Assembly: GCF_014656545.1 (NCBI RefSeq)
Contig: NZ_BNDS01000018.1
Span: forward strand, 43,497 to 107,113
Length of the DNA stretch: 63,617 nt
Reading direction: 5' to 3'
Origin: Neobacillus kokaensis
GTDB taxonomy: Bacteria; Bacillota; Bacilli; Bacillales; Cytobacillaceae
The notes under the pieces are model-generated. The model saw only the letters and a list, made by a program, of their open reading frames with translations. It made no database searches and was not told the DNA's origin. The translations under genes were made by a program, and so were the position numbers. This document shows positions 35,970-44,150 of the stretch, one piece after another; position 1 is the stretch's first letter; the number at the start of each line of letters is the position of its first letter.

Positions 35970-36563
35970 ATGGGATTTTTTAATAAATTATTTGGATTTA
36001 AACAAGAGGAGGATGATAATATGACACAATTAAACATTGGAATTATTTTAGGTTCAACACGTGAAGGGCGTGTAAGTCCACAAGTAGGAGAATGGGTAAA
36101 AGAAATCGCAGATAAACGCGGGGATGCAAAATACACAATTATCGATATCGCTGATTACAAATTACCATTGCTAGGTGAAGCAGGAGGAGATGCCTCAGGT
36201 GCAGCTGCATGGTCTGAAATTATTGCGGCTCAAGACGGCTTCATTTTCATCGTACAAGAATACAACCACTCTATTACAGGAGCTCTTAAAAATGCTTTAG
36301 ATTATCTTCGTGAAGAATGGAACAACAAAGCTGCAGGTATCGTCTCTTACGGTTCAGTAGGCGGCGCTCGTGCAGCGGAACATTTACGTGGCATTTTAGG
36401 TGAATTGTTAGTAGCAGATGTTCGTGTTCACCCTGCATTATCATTATTTACAGACTTTGAAAACGGCACGGATTTCAAACCAAAAGCCGTTCAAGAAGAT
36501 TCAGTCAATCAAATGTTAGATCAATTAATTCCTTGGTCAAAGGCATTATTCACTATCAGATAA
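35970..36563 (+). CDS. NADPH-dependent FMN reductase / quinone reductase
   Basis: 197 residues, flavodoxin-like fold. FMN-binding loop GSTREGRVSPQVGEW (about 29-43), the EYNHSITGALKNALDYL segment (about 95-111), and SYGSVGGARAAEHLR (about 124-138). Reduces quinones, azo dyes or flavins by two electrons. Two good starts exist: ATG 35970 with AAGGAGGTGG, and ATG 36021 with GAGGAGG at eight bases, which gives the usual family N terminus. The 17-residue extension (MGFFNKLFGFKQEEDDN) is amphipathic and may be membrane-associating or a remnant. Two MhqR-type operators upstream. Confidence 0.88.
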   Translation: MGFFNKLFGFKQEEDDNMTQLNIGIILGSTREGRVSPQVGEWVKEIADKRGDAKYTIIDIADYKLPLLGEAGGDASGAAAWSEIIAAQDGFIFIVQEYNHSITGALKNALDYLREEWNNKAAGIVSYGSVGGARAAEHLRGILGELLVADVRVHPALSLFTDFENGTDFKPKAVQEDSVNQMLDQLIPWSKALFTIR

Positions 36564-36579
36564 TGTAAAGAATCAAATT

Positions 36580-36612
36580 ACAACATGTGCATTTGTATAA
36601 TGCACATGTTGT
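36580..36612. terminator. Hairpin after the FMN reductase gene
   Basis: ACAACATGTGCAT and ATGCACATGTTGT, 13-base arms with a 7-base loop. The T tract is poor (GTCCCTT), so termination may be partial. Confidence 0.6.
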
Positions 36613-36694
36613 CCCTTAAGAAATCAGTATGAAAGTTGAGCGAATCGTTATCAAGCAAATTGAAGGATACGCTCAGAAGTCATATTAAGGAAAA

Positions 36695-36793
36695 ATGATA
36701 AAGAGAGTAAGTAGTGGCAAAATAAAATTAGCAGAAGATCAAAGGGTGTTTCTTAATAGATTGATACCATTTATAGTGGGAAAACTAGACTAA
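36695..36793 (+). CDS. Possible 32-residue peptide
   Basis: ATG preceded by TTAAGGA; peptide MIKRVSSGKIKLAEDQ... ending PFIVGKLD. Basic N half and hydrophobic C part. No family recognised; could be a remnant. Weak support. Confidence 0.25.
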   Translation: MIKRVSSGKIKLAEDQRVFLNRLIPFIVGKLD

Positions 36794-36816
36794 TTTTACG
36801 AAAAGAAGTGATTTCT

Positions 36817-37425
36817 TTGCTGTCAATTGATCCAGCCTCATTGTCTGAACGAGAAAATTATAAATTTCTAATAGGCAGCATCATACCTAGGCCAATTGCT
36901 TTCGTCACAACGCTTTCGAAAGATGGAGTTTTGAACGGTGCACCATTTAGCTATTTTAATATCGTATCATCCAATCCTCCGATGATTTCTTTATCTATCC
37001 AGCGTTCATCGGGGAGACAAAAGGATACTGCAAGAAACATCATCGAATCCAAGCAATTTGTGGTTCATATCGTAGACGAACAAAATATTAATAAGATAAA
37101 TAAAACAGCTGCAAACCTTCCTCCTGACGAGAGTGAGATTGAATTAGCTAACTTAACACCAGTAGAAAGTGTGAAAATTTCAGTTCCTGGAGTTAATGAA
37201 GCAAAAATCAGAATGGAGTGTTTATTAGAGCATTCCTTAGAATTGGGAAACTCGGATACGCCAGGGTGTGACCTGATTATAGGAAAAGTTGTTCAGTTTC
37301 ATATTGAAAGCGATATTTATGAAAATGGAAGAATCGATCCAAGGGGCTTAGCTGCTGTAAGTCGATTAGCTGGAAATAATTATGCCAAAATTGGTGAGGT
37401 TTTTGAAATAGAAAGACCTAAATAG
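36817..37425 (+). CDS. Flavin reductase-like domain protein
   Basis: About 202 residues of the FMN-binding split-barrel type. Typical segments: IGSIIPRPIAFVTTLSKDG (about 18-36), GAPFSYFNIVSSNPPMISLSIQ (about 41-62) and HSLELGNSDTPGCDLIIGKVV. These proteins bind FMN and reduce it or use it in oxidoreduction. The start is not certain: TTG 36817 has a reasonable AAGAAG spacing, while GTG 36808 overlaps that site. Located between FMN reductase and MhqD-like esterase, it probably belongs to the electrophile response, although no MhqR palindrome lies directly upstream. Confidence 0.85.
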   Translation: MLSIDPASLSERENYKFLIGSIIPRPIAFVTTLSKDGVLNGAPFSYFNIVSSNPPMISLSIQRSSGRQKDTARNIIESKQFVVHIVDEQNINKINKTAANLPPDESEIELANLTPVESVKISVPGVNEAKIRMECLLEHSLELGNSDTPGCDLIIGKVVQFHIESDIYENGRIDPRGLAAVSRLAGNNYAKIGEVFEIERPK

Positions 37426-37457
37426 TTCCACAATCCTATTTATGGAGGAGATAGATA

Positions 37458-38069
37458 ATGAAACATATATTCAATAAAGGGCAAGATCCAACAAAACCAA
37501 CATTATTATTGCTTCATGGTACTGGCGGCAATGAATTAGATCTGTTGCCTCTTGCGGGAAAAATTGACGATGAGGCTTCTGTCTTAAGCGTGAGAGGAAA
37601 CGTATTAGAAAATGGTATGCCTCGATTCTTCCGAAGATTAGCTGAAGGAATCTTTGATGAAGAAGACCTTATTTTCAGAACAAAAGAATTAAATGAGTTT
37701 CTTGATGAAGCAGCTGAAAAGTATGGTTTTGACCGGGATAATATTATTGCTATTGGATACTCAAATGGAGCTAATATTGCGGCGAGTTTATTATTTCACT
37801 ATCAAAATGCATTAAAGGGCGCTATTCTTCATCATCCAATGGTACCGAAAAAAGGAATTGAACTTCCTGATTTATCAGGTAAGTCTGTGTTTATTGGGGC
37901 TGGGACAAATGATCCGATCTGCTCGCCAATGGAATCAACTGAATTACAATCGTTACTAGAAAAGGCTCATGCAAATGTAGAGCTTCATTGGGAGAATAGA
38001 GGTCATCAATTAACACTACAAGAAGTAGAAGCAGCAGGAATTTGGTATCGCAAAGTAATAAGTAAATAA
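37458..38069 (+). CDS. mhqD: Alpha/beta hydrolase, MhqD-like carboxylesterase
   Basis: 203 residues, phospholipase/carboxylesterase family. Oxyanion segment LLLHGTGGNELDLLPLA, nucleophile Ser in GYSNGANIAASLL (about residue 99), Asp in GAGTNDPICS and His in NRGHQLTLQE (about 188). In B. subtilis MhqD is induced by methylhydroquinone and is co-transcribed with a dioxygenase. ATG after ATGGAGGAG. A strong terminator closes this gene group. Confidence 0.9.
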   Translation: MKHIFNKGQDPTKPTLLLLHGTGGNELDLLPLAGKIDDEASVLSVRGNVLENGMPRFFRRLAEGIFDEEDLIFRTKELNEFLDEAAEKYGFDRDNIIAIGYSNGANIAASLLFHYQNALKGAILHHPMVPKKGIELPDLSGKSVFIGAGTNDPICSPMESTELQSLLEKAHANVELHWENRGHQLTLQEVEAAGIWYRKVISK

Positions 38070-38097
38070 TGGATTAAACCAAATAGAAAAAGATATT

Positions 38098-38156
38098 AGA
38101 GGCTGTCCCAAAAGGTCGATGAAAAATGACCTTTTTGGGTCCAGCCTCTTTTTTTA
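38098..38156 (+). terminator. Strong terminator after the esterase gene
   Basis: AGAGGCTG ... CCAAAAAGGTC-type arms mirrored by GACCTTTTTGGG and CAGCCTCT, followed by T8. Two nested stems. Confidence 0.9.
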
Positions 38157-38276
38157 CTATTAAATCTTCAGCAGTCAGGACTTTTTCGAATTCCTTATAA
38201 GTGTGTGGAATGGCTGCCCGGGTGCCATTATTAATCTTATAACATAATTTCTCCAGCTAGAAACATACTTCAACCA

Positions 38277-38317
38277 TTTTATCCCGGAAGATTGGTTGAA
38301 GTTTTTACTATTTTGTA
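38277..38317. terminator. Hairpin terminator without an obvious gene
   Basis: ACTTCAACCA (38277-38286) and TGGTTGAAGT (38303-38312) followed by TTTTA. On the minus strand 38158-38245 stays open with a protein-like reading (AAIPHTYKEFEKVLTAEDL) but no start, possibly a gene remnant. Confidence 0.6.
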
Positions 38318-38400
38318 TTCTTTAATCGGGATATCAATTAAAAGTGAAGTAAATAATAAGCAGGGAAAAAATGAAAATTTAACAAGTAAGGAGAAAAACA

Positions 38401-38829
38401 ATGACTCAACAACCCTTATTTACATCATCTGCAACAGCTGTTGGAGGAAGGCAAGGCAGAGTTGAATCGAGTGATGGCAATATAAAATTTGATCTAGCAA
38501 TGCCGGGATCTCCCCGTGCGAATGAGTTACCCAACGCTACAAATCCTGAACAATTATTCGCGGCTGGATACTCTGCTTGTTTTGATGGAGCTTTACAGCA
38601 TATGGCTAGGAAAGCACATATCAAATTCGAATCACAAGTAACAGCAAATGTTAGTTTCTTAAAAGATGAAGATGATCAAGGATATAAAATTGCTGTAACG
38701 TTGCAAATAAAAGGAACTGGTATTGAAAAAGAAAAATTGGAAGACCTTGTACATAAGGCACACGAATTCTGCCCATATTCAAAGGCAACAAGAGGGAATA
38801 TTGACGTAACTCTAGAGGTTATTGAATAA
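38401..38829 (+). CDS. ohr: Organic hydroperoxide resistance protein (OsmC/Ohr family)
   Basis: 142 residues. Thiol peroxidase that reduces organic peroxides with two Cys: YSACFDGALQ (Cys about 60) and HEFCPYSKATRGN (Cys about 124), both present, with the family N-terminal TSSATAVGGRQGRVES. No OhrR-type regulator gene adjoins. ATG after AAGGAG. In this context it adds peroxide defence to the quinone-stress set. Confidence 0.93.
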   Translation: MTQQPLFTSSATAVGGRQGRVESSDGNIKFDLAMPGSPRANELPNATNPEQLFAAGYSACFDGALQHMARKAHIKFESQVTANVSFLKDEDDQGYKIAVTLQIKGTGIEKEKLEDLVHKAHEFCPYSKATRGNIDVTLEVIE

Positions 38830-38883
38830 TACTGATTCGATAGTTTAGACCTTTTTAACAAAAAGAAAAGGAGAATGAGAACT

Positions 38884-39504
38884 ATGTCAAATGTAAAGCT
38901 TGCTATCATCTACTATAGTTCGACAGGTACAAATTATCAATTAGCTCAATGGGCTGCAGAGGGGGCACAGGAGGCTAAAGCGGAGGTCAAAGTATTAAAA
39001 GTACCAGAATTAGCTCCTCAATCTGTTATTGATTCCAATCCCGCATGGAAAAATTATGTTGAGGAAGTTGCAGTATGTGTTCCAACTGTATCACTTAGTG
39101 ATTTAGAATGGGCAGATGCCATAATTATTAGTGTACCAACCCGATTTGGTAATATGCCATCTCAAATGAAACAGTTCTTAGATACAACCGGTGGTCTTTG
39201 GTTTAATGGAAAACTGGTGAACAAAGTGGTCAGTGCTATGGCCTCTGCACAAAACCCTCATGGTGGCCAGGAAGCCACAATTCTATCATTATATACAACG
39301 TTTCATCATTGGGGAGCTATTGTTGCAGCTCCAGGATATACAAACCAAGTCATTTTCGGGGCTGGTGGAAATCCATATGGAACAAGTGTCACAGTAGATC
39401 AGTCGGGTAAGATGGTTGAAGATGTTCGTGCCATTCAAGATGCTGTGAAACATCAGGCAAAACGCACTATTACCATTGCAGAATGGGTAAAAAAAGCAAA
39501 TTAA
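38884..39504 (+). CDS. NAD(P)H:quinone oxidoreductase, WrbA-like flavodoxin family
   Basis: 206 residues. FMN phosphate loop YYSSTGTNYQLAQ (about 9-21), PTRFGNMPSQMKQFLD (about 76-91) and the HGGQEATILSLYTTFHHWG segment characteristic of WrbA. Reduces quinones by two electrons and so avoids semiquinone radicals. ATG 38884 after AAAAGGAG. It follows ohr by 54 bases without a terminator, so the two may be one operon; a terminator follows. Confidence 0.92.
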   Translation: MSNVKLAIIYYSSTGTNYQLAQWAAEGAQEAKAEVKVLKVPELAPQSVIDSNPAWKNYVEEVAVCVPTVSLSDLEWADAIIISVPTRFGNMPSQMKQFLDTTGGLWFNGKLVNKVVSAMASAQNPHGGQEATILSLYTTFHHWGAIVAAPGYTNQVIFGAGGNPYGTSVTVDQSGKMVEDVRAIQDAVKHQAKRTITIAEWVKKAN

Positions 39505-39511
39505 TAATTTT

Positions 39512-39548
39512 TAAAAAAACTAATTGGAACTCCGATTAGTTTTTCTAT
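39512..39548 (+). terminator. Terminator after the WrbA-like gene
   Basis: AAAAAACTAATTGGA and TCCGATTAGTTTTT arms with a very short loop, then TCTATTTTT. Confidence 0.75.
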
Positions 39549-39693
39549 TTTTAGCCAATGAATTGTTTTAATACAAAACTAATATAGTAGGGATACCGAG
39601 TAATTTCGCGGTTTTTGCAAGCCGTTAAGAATAGGTATAAATAATTTTTTGGAGGTAATTTTAAAATTAATAATCAAAAAAGGATGATGTCTA

Positions 39694-40179
39694 ATGGAGA
39701 AAAAGTTGCTAAATTTACTTACTGGTTTATGTGTGGTCGCCCTGCCATTCTTATTTAAAGGTTCAAAAATGAGAGAAAATCTTCTTATTTTCTTCTCGAA
39801 AGGTGTTCTTGCGACACTGGTTGATGCTTATGTTGTCGGAACCAAAAGAATTGAATACCCAGTTCGTCCTTTTAAAAAAATTTTTAAAACCAACATTATT
39901 TATGATATATTGTTTTTTCCTATTTTAAGTGTCATTTGGGTGAAAATGTCCTATAATGATAATTTTTGGAAGATTGTATTGAAAAGTTTAGTATTTAGTG
40001 TTCCGATGAGTTTCGGTCAGTGGTATTTTGAAAAGAATTCAAGATTATTTAAATGGAAAAAATGGTCACCATTCCATACATTCGGAAGTGTGAATTTTAC
40101 TTTATTTACGATTAGAGGTTTGGTGGGATTAATAAAAAAATTAGATAAAATAAAGGGTAACCAAAATATAACCGAGTAA
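39694..40179 (+). CDS. CBO0543-family membrane protein
   Basis: 161 residues, about four predicted membrane helices. The pattern KGVLATLVDAYVVG ... IEYPVRPFKKIFKTNIIYDILFFP matches a family of small membrane proteins of unknown function common in spore formers. An AAGGATGATG binding region lies upstream. No operon partner is evident; a decayed unrelated membrane gene follows. Confidence 0.75.
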   Translation: MEKKLLNLLTGLCVVALPFLFKGSKMRENLLIFFSKGVLATLVDAYVVGTKRIEYPVRPFKKIFKTNIIYDILFFPILSVIWVKMSYNDNFWKIVLKSLVFSVPMSFGQWYFEKNSRLFKWKKWSPFHTFGSVNFTLFTIRGLVGLIKKLDKIKGNQNITE

Positions 40180-40214
40180 TAAAGTGTGATATTCAGAATA
40201 AAACGTATAAATTA

Positions 40215-40610
40215 GAAGCAATTCTTTGGAGCATTGCTTTTCCAGGCTTTGTTCAACTAAGAATTCATTATTTATGTAACTAGTTTATTTAATCAGGCTA
40301 TCATGTTTAGTTTTCTTGGGAAAATAAATGATGCTGCCAGAGTGGTGAATACCAATAGCTTTATGTTTTATCCATGTGTGTATATGTTTACAATGTATGA
40401 TGCTTATAAATATGCAGAAGGTGAGAATCCTCGGTTATCGTTTGTCCTATTTGCTTTCGGAGTCTATTTTGTCACAGTGGGTCTTATGTATTCACCAAAG
40501 TTCGGTATATCAATCGGTCCTATCTGGCTTCCAATGCTGTCTTTGATACCAGGTTAGGAATTGGATTTATAATACGTTATATTTTTAATAAAAATTACTT
40601 CGAAAGACAT
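40215..40610 (+). pseudogene. Decayed membrane protein gene
   Basis: Three pieces of one ancestral protein are seen in different frames. The first is EAILWSIAFPGFVQLRIHYL (from 40215), ending at a stop. The second is the longer piece 40303-40557 (MFSFLGKINDAARVV ... MFTMYDAYKYAEG ... GPIWLPMLSLIPG). The third is GIGFIIRYIF after a one-base frameshift at about 40555. The internal ATG at 40303 has no ribosome binding site. Both the frameshift and the missing central segment indicate a broken gene. Confidence 0.65.
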
Positions 40611-40639
40611 TATAGTGGGAGACCTTCTAAATTTCAAAG

Positions 40640-40663
40640 AGCCTATCAGCATGGGCTTTTTTT
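40640..40663 (+). terminator. Terminator before cdaS
   Basis: AGCCTAT and ATGGGCT stem with CAGC loop, followed by T7. A short open remnant (LAELDVFDDHMAAIKVMENEA) lies between it and cdaS and is not assigned. Confidence 0.7.
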
Positions 40664-40788
40664 GAGGTACATTAGCTGAGTTAGATGTTTTTGATGATCA
40701 TATGGCAGCTATTAAAGTAATGGAGAATGAGGCTCATTGTTCTATTCAATAGGTTTAAAAGGATAAAACATTAGTAGGAGGGAAACAG

Positions 40789-41412
40789 ATGGACAGTCAA
40801 AATTGTGATTTTTCACCTATGAAACAAAATTTAGAACATGGAATACAAAATTTAATTCATCTACTCCAATCAAATTTGAAAGTACTAGGAAACGAAAACT
40901 ATTGTGTTTTGGGAAGTCTAGAGGATGTGAAAGACCAGCTGAATTCAATTGAATCTATGGCGGCCTCCTTTTATTTAAATTGTTATTTGTCATCGTTTAC
41001 TGACTCATATGAGGATTTAACCGCTACGGCTCAGCATCTATCCAAACGTAAACATGGTGCGTTGATTGTCATCGAACGACGTGACTCTCTTGATAACATT
41101 ATCCAAAAAGGTACAACTATAGGCGCAATGGTAACACCAAAGCTATTGGAATCCATTTTTTATCCGGGTAACCCGTTGCATGATGGGGCGGTATTAATCA
41201 GAGGAAATGTAGTCTATTCAGCAGCCAATATACTTCCATTAACGAAGATGATTACAGAAAAAAAGCTTGGAACCCGTCATCGTGCTGCTATAGGAGTATC
41301 GGAACAAAGTGATGCGCTTGCACTGGTTGTTTCTGAAGAAACAGGCAAAATTTCATTTGCCTTAAACGGAAGATTATATCCGATTAACACGACACAGCAA
41401 ATTGTGTTCTAA
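40789..41412 (+). CDS. cdaS: Sporulation-type diadenylate cyclase CdaS
   Basis: 207 residues. Makes c-di-AMP from two ATP. The N-terminal helical autoinhibitory region (about 1-65) is typical of CdaS. The DisA_N/DAC domain follows (about 70-205), with the motifs NPLHDGAVLI (DGA) and LGTRHRAAIG (RHR). No membrane helices, which separates it from CdaA, and no DNA-binding tail as in DisA. In B. subtilis CdaS works in the forespore and affects germination. ATG after AGGAGGG. It seems to be a single-gene unit. Confidence 0.95.
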   Translation: MDSQNCDFSPMKQNLEHGIQNLIHLLQSNLKVLGNENYCVLGSLEDVKDQLNSIESMAASFYLNCYLSSFTDSYEDLTATAQHLSKRKHGALIVIERRDSLDNIIQKGTTIGAMVTPKLLESIFYPGNPLHDGAVLIRGNVVYSAANILPLTKMITEKKLGTRHRAAIGVSEQSDALALVVSEETGKISFALNGRLYPINTTQQIVF

Positions 41413-41490
41413 AGTCATTCAAGAAAGGACCAATTTGTTAATCGTGTTTAACATATAAAGGACTTGCTATTTAATTGGAGGTGAAAATCC

Positions 41491-42162
41491 TTGAATGATA
41501 AAAAAGTGGTTGGAGAAAAGGCTGTAGAATACGTGAAAGATGGTATGGTAGTTGGACTTGGAACGGGGTCTACTGTTTTTCATACCATCTCTAAGCTTGG
41601 AAAATTGGTTGAAGAGGGACTGTCTATTAAAGGGATTCCAACTTCAAATCAAACGGAGAAATTGGCAAAAGGAGTAGGAATCCCACTTGTTACGTTTAAT
41701 GAAATAGAACAAATTGATTTGGCAATCGATGGTGCAGATGAAGTGGATGATGATTTTAATCTTATTAAAGGAGGTGGAGGTGCTCTTTTAAGAGAGAAAA
41801 TTATCGCAAAAGCAGCTAAATCTTTTATAGTTATTGCGGATCCCCACAAAAGAGTGAATAAATTAGGGTCATTCCCACTTCCAGTAGAAGTAGTGCCTTT
41901 TGGTTATGAAATGACTATGAAGCATATCCAAAATCTCGGATGTAACCCAAAGTTACGGCAAAGCAATGGAATCCCTTTTCTAACTGATAACGGTAACTAT
42001 ATTTTTGATTGCAGCTTCCCAATAATAGAACATCCTAGAGAACTCGAGAAAAGCTTGAATATGATCCCGGGTGTTGTCGAAAACGGACTCTTTGTTGGAA
42101 TGGCTGATAAAATTATTACCTTGAATAAAGAAAAAAGCATTATCATTAATGGAAGAGTATAA
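41491..42162 (+). CDS. rpiA: Ribose-5-phosphate isomerase A
   Basis: 223 residues. Interconverts ribose-5-phosphate and ribulose-5-phosphate in the pentose phosphate pathway. RpiA motifs: VGLGTGSTV (about 22-30), DGADEVDDDFNLIKGGGGALLREKI (about 82-106, with catalytic Asp and Lys), and the C-terminal GVVENGLFVGMAD. TTG start at 41491 has GGAGGTG seven bases upstream. Many Bacillus species use RpiB; RpiA may be a second copy. No obvious functional link with neighbours. Confidence 0.94.
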   Translation: MNDKKVVGEKAVEYVKDGMVVGLGTGSTVFHTISKLGKLVEEGLSIKGIPTSNQTEKLAKGVGIPLVTFNEIEQIDLAIDGADEVDDDFNLIKGGGGALLREKIIAKAAKSFIVIADPHKRVNKLGSFPLPVEVVPFGYEMTMKHIQNLGCNPKLRQSNGIPFLTDNGNYIFDCSFPIIEHPRELEKSLNMIPGVVENGLFVGMADKIITLNKEKSIIINGRV

Positions 42163-42164
42163 GT

Positions 42165-42226
42165 TTGACATAAAACAGAAAAAGCATTACAATTATCTCG
42201 TATTCAAGATATTTGAATACGAGATA
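42165..42226 (+). promoter_or_regulatory. Promoter with double MhqR-type operator
   Basis: TTGACA (42165-42170), 17-base spacer, TACAAT (42188-42193). Then comes a long palindrome with 14-base arms, TATCTCGTATTCAA (42194-42207) and TTGAATACGAGATA (42213-42226). Either arm resembles one MhqR operator, so two repressor dimers could bind. It drives the gene at 42317. Confidence 0.8.
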
Positions 42227-42316
42227 TTGTCATTTTTGCTCTTTAGGTTACTTTTTATACACTGTTGTATTTATGTTCCTTAAAAATAATTTATATAGGA
42301 AAGAGAGGTTTTTATA

Positions 42317-42811
42317 ATGAACCTTTTAGAATCAAAGGTAATCCTAACCAAGTTAGAAAAGGAAATCTTTATTGACGACAGTTCAAACATTGAACTTAGT
42401 GGGTTTAAATCTCCAATTAAGAAATCTCCCTATTATGAAATTATGGTGGGCTTAGATTTAATACGAATACGAAATAATGAATTTTATGGAACGAAAAAAA
42501 GCTACTTTGGATTAAGAATTACAGAGGATTTACAATCTGTTGTCGTATATGAACCAGATCAACAAAGTATCTTTGCGGTTAAGAATGAACTGGAAAAGCA
42601 GGCTGCAATCGAACTTATTGATTATTTATTAATTCAATCTCCAACATTCAAGGAATTAGTAAGGAAAATAATCTATAATTATAAACAAGCAAATGAAGTT
42701 AGTGGTATTGAAGCTCAGGAATATAATGCAAAACTTTCAGTGTTAGAAGGATTGTTAAATGTTCGTAAGCTAGGTGTTAATTTTGCTATACAAAAGAAAA
42801 ATATAGCTTAA
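42317..42811 (+). CDS. Hypothetical protein under an MhqR-type operator
   Basis: 164 residues, soluble, no signal peptide or membrane helix. It has a beta-rich N half (KVILTKLEKEIFIDDSSNIEL; YYEIMVGLDLIRIRNNEFYG) and a helical C half (about 95-164). I do not recognise a family. It has its own promoter with the MhqR palindrome and a GAGAGG ribosome binding site, so it is probably induced by quinones together with the dioxygenases that follow. No Cys residues are present, so thiol chemistry is not its role. Confidence 0.7.
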   Translation: MNLLESKVILTKLEKEIFIDDSSNIELSGFKSPIKKSPYYEIMVGLDLIRIRNNEFYGTKKSYFGLRITEDLQSVVVYEPDQQSIFAVKNELEKQAAIELIDYLLIQSPTFKELVRKIIYNYKQANEVSGIEAQEYNAKLSVLEGLLNVRKLGVNFAIQKKNIA

Positions 42812-42907
42812 GTACAGCTTGTTGATGTTTCTTCTGATTTACTCTAAATAAAATACTAAAAAATATTTTGGTAATTAAGTAGGAAATAGGTGCTTTTTTT
42901 TAAGTAA

Positions 42908-42925
42908 TATCTCGAATTCGAGATA
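42908..42925. promoter_or_regulatory. Perfect MhqR-type operator before the dioxygenase pair
   Basis: TATCTCGAATTCGAGATA, a perfect 18-base palindrome, with a degenerate half (AATCTCGAATTGAAG) about 80 bases further on. The 42812-43155 gap otherwise holds AT-rich sequence and a TTGACA at about 43028 without a clear -10. Confidence 0.85.
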
Positions 42926-43155
42926 AATACATTAAAGGATTTACAACGGAAAATATTGTTTTTTTAGATTTTCGTTTGGTAATTAGAGAATCTCGAATTG
43001 AAGCTATATTTTCAAAATGAAAATACTTGACATGGCTTAGAAATTTACAAATGGACAAAATAAGGCCAATCTAATTAAATGGAGCAAACATCCTACCATT
43101 TTAGCCATGTTTTAGTGAAGAGAATATCTTCTTTTTTGAAAAAGGAGTGAAAAGA

Positions 43156-44124
43156 ATGGAACTATTAGGGTTACATCATGTATCAATATTGACAGGAAAA
43201 GCGGAAAAAAATTATGAATTTTATACAAAAATTTTAGGAATGAGATTGGTAAAGAAAACGGTTAACCAAGATAACACAGAATCCTATCACCTTTTCTATG
43301 CTGATGCGGAAGGAACCCCAGGGACTGATGTGACGTTCTTTGACATTCCTCATCTTGGAAAAACATACAGTGGTACATCAGATATTTCTACTGTATCACT
43401 CAGGGTTAGAAACTCAGAATCATTATTATTTTGGAAAGAACGTTTTAAACAATACGGGGTTGAACAGGATGTTATCCAAAAAAGAGCAAATCGTGATACA
43501 TTGGCTTTCAGAGATTTCGAGGGAACTCGTTTAATCCTGGCAGCCGATAACGGTGAAAAAGGTGTGAGAGCAGGGGTTCCATGGAAAAGGGATGACATTC
43601 CGCTGGAACATGCCATTATTGGTTTAGGTCCCGTAACCCTCACAGTTGCAATTGCAGAACCGACAGTCGGAGTATTAACAGAGGTTATGGGTTTTCGATT
43701 TGTTGGTTCTTATCCGTCACTTGAAGGGGATTATCCCGAAATATTGGTTTATGCAACTGGTGAAGGAGGCAATGGCGGGGAAGTTCATATTGAAACAAGG
43801 GCAGATTTGCCCAGAGTCCGCTTAGGTCGTGGAGGTGTTCACCATGTTGCCTTCCGTGTTCCGAATGAGAAAGAATATGAGCAATGGGCAGAGCGTTTAA
43901 AAGAGTATCGGTTACAGAATTCTGGGAAAGTGGAACGGTATTACTTCAAGGCATTATATTTCCGAGAACCCAATGGCATATTATTTGAATTATCAACGGA
44001 TACACCAGGATTTGCGACAGATGAACCAATGGAAACAATGGGAGAGAAACTGGCACTTCCACCATTTTTGGAACCAAATCGAAAAGAGATCGAAGCAAAA
44101 TTACGATCACTAATCTTAAATTAA
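43156..44124 (+). CDS. VOC-superfamily ring-cleaving dioxygenase (MhqO/MhqE type), second copy
   Basis: 322 residues, two VOC halves. Metal-ligand positions: GLHHVSILTG near the N terminus, GGVHHVAFR in the second half and ILFELSTDTPG. The same family as the protein at 34868 but closer to the next gene (shared NYEFYTKILGMRLVKKTVNQD-type start and TMGEKLALPPFLEPNR-type end). ATG 43156 after AAAGGAGTG. Co-transcribed with the following paralogue; an MhqR palindrome lies upstream. Confidence 0.9.
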   Translation: MELLGLHHVSILTGKAEKNYEFYTKILGMRLVKKTVNQDNTESYHLFYADAEGTPGTDVTFFDIPHLGKTYSGTSDISTVSLRVRNSESLLFWKERFKQYGVEQDVIQKRANRDTLAFRDFEGTRLILAADNGEKGVRAGVPWKRDDIPLEHAIIGLGPVTLTVAIAEPTVGVLTEVMGFRFVGSYPSLEGDYPEILVYATGEGGNGGEVHIETRADLPRVRLGRGGVHHVAFRVPNEKEYEQWAERLKEYRLQNSGKVERYYFKALYFREPNGILFELSTDTPGFATDEPMETMGEKLALPPFLEPNRKEIEAKLRSLILN

Positions 44125-44150
44125 ATCTCATTTACTTGGAGGAATATATA

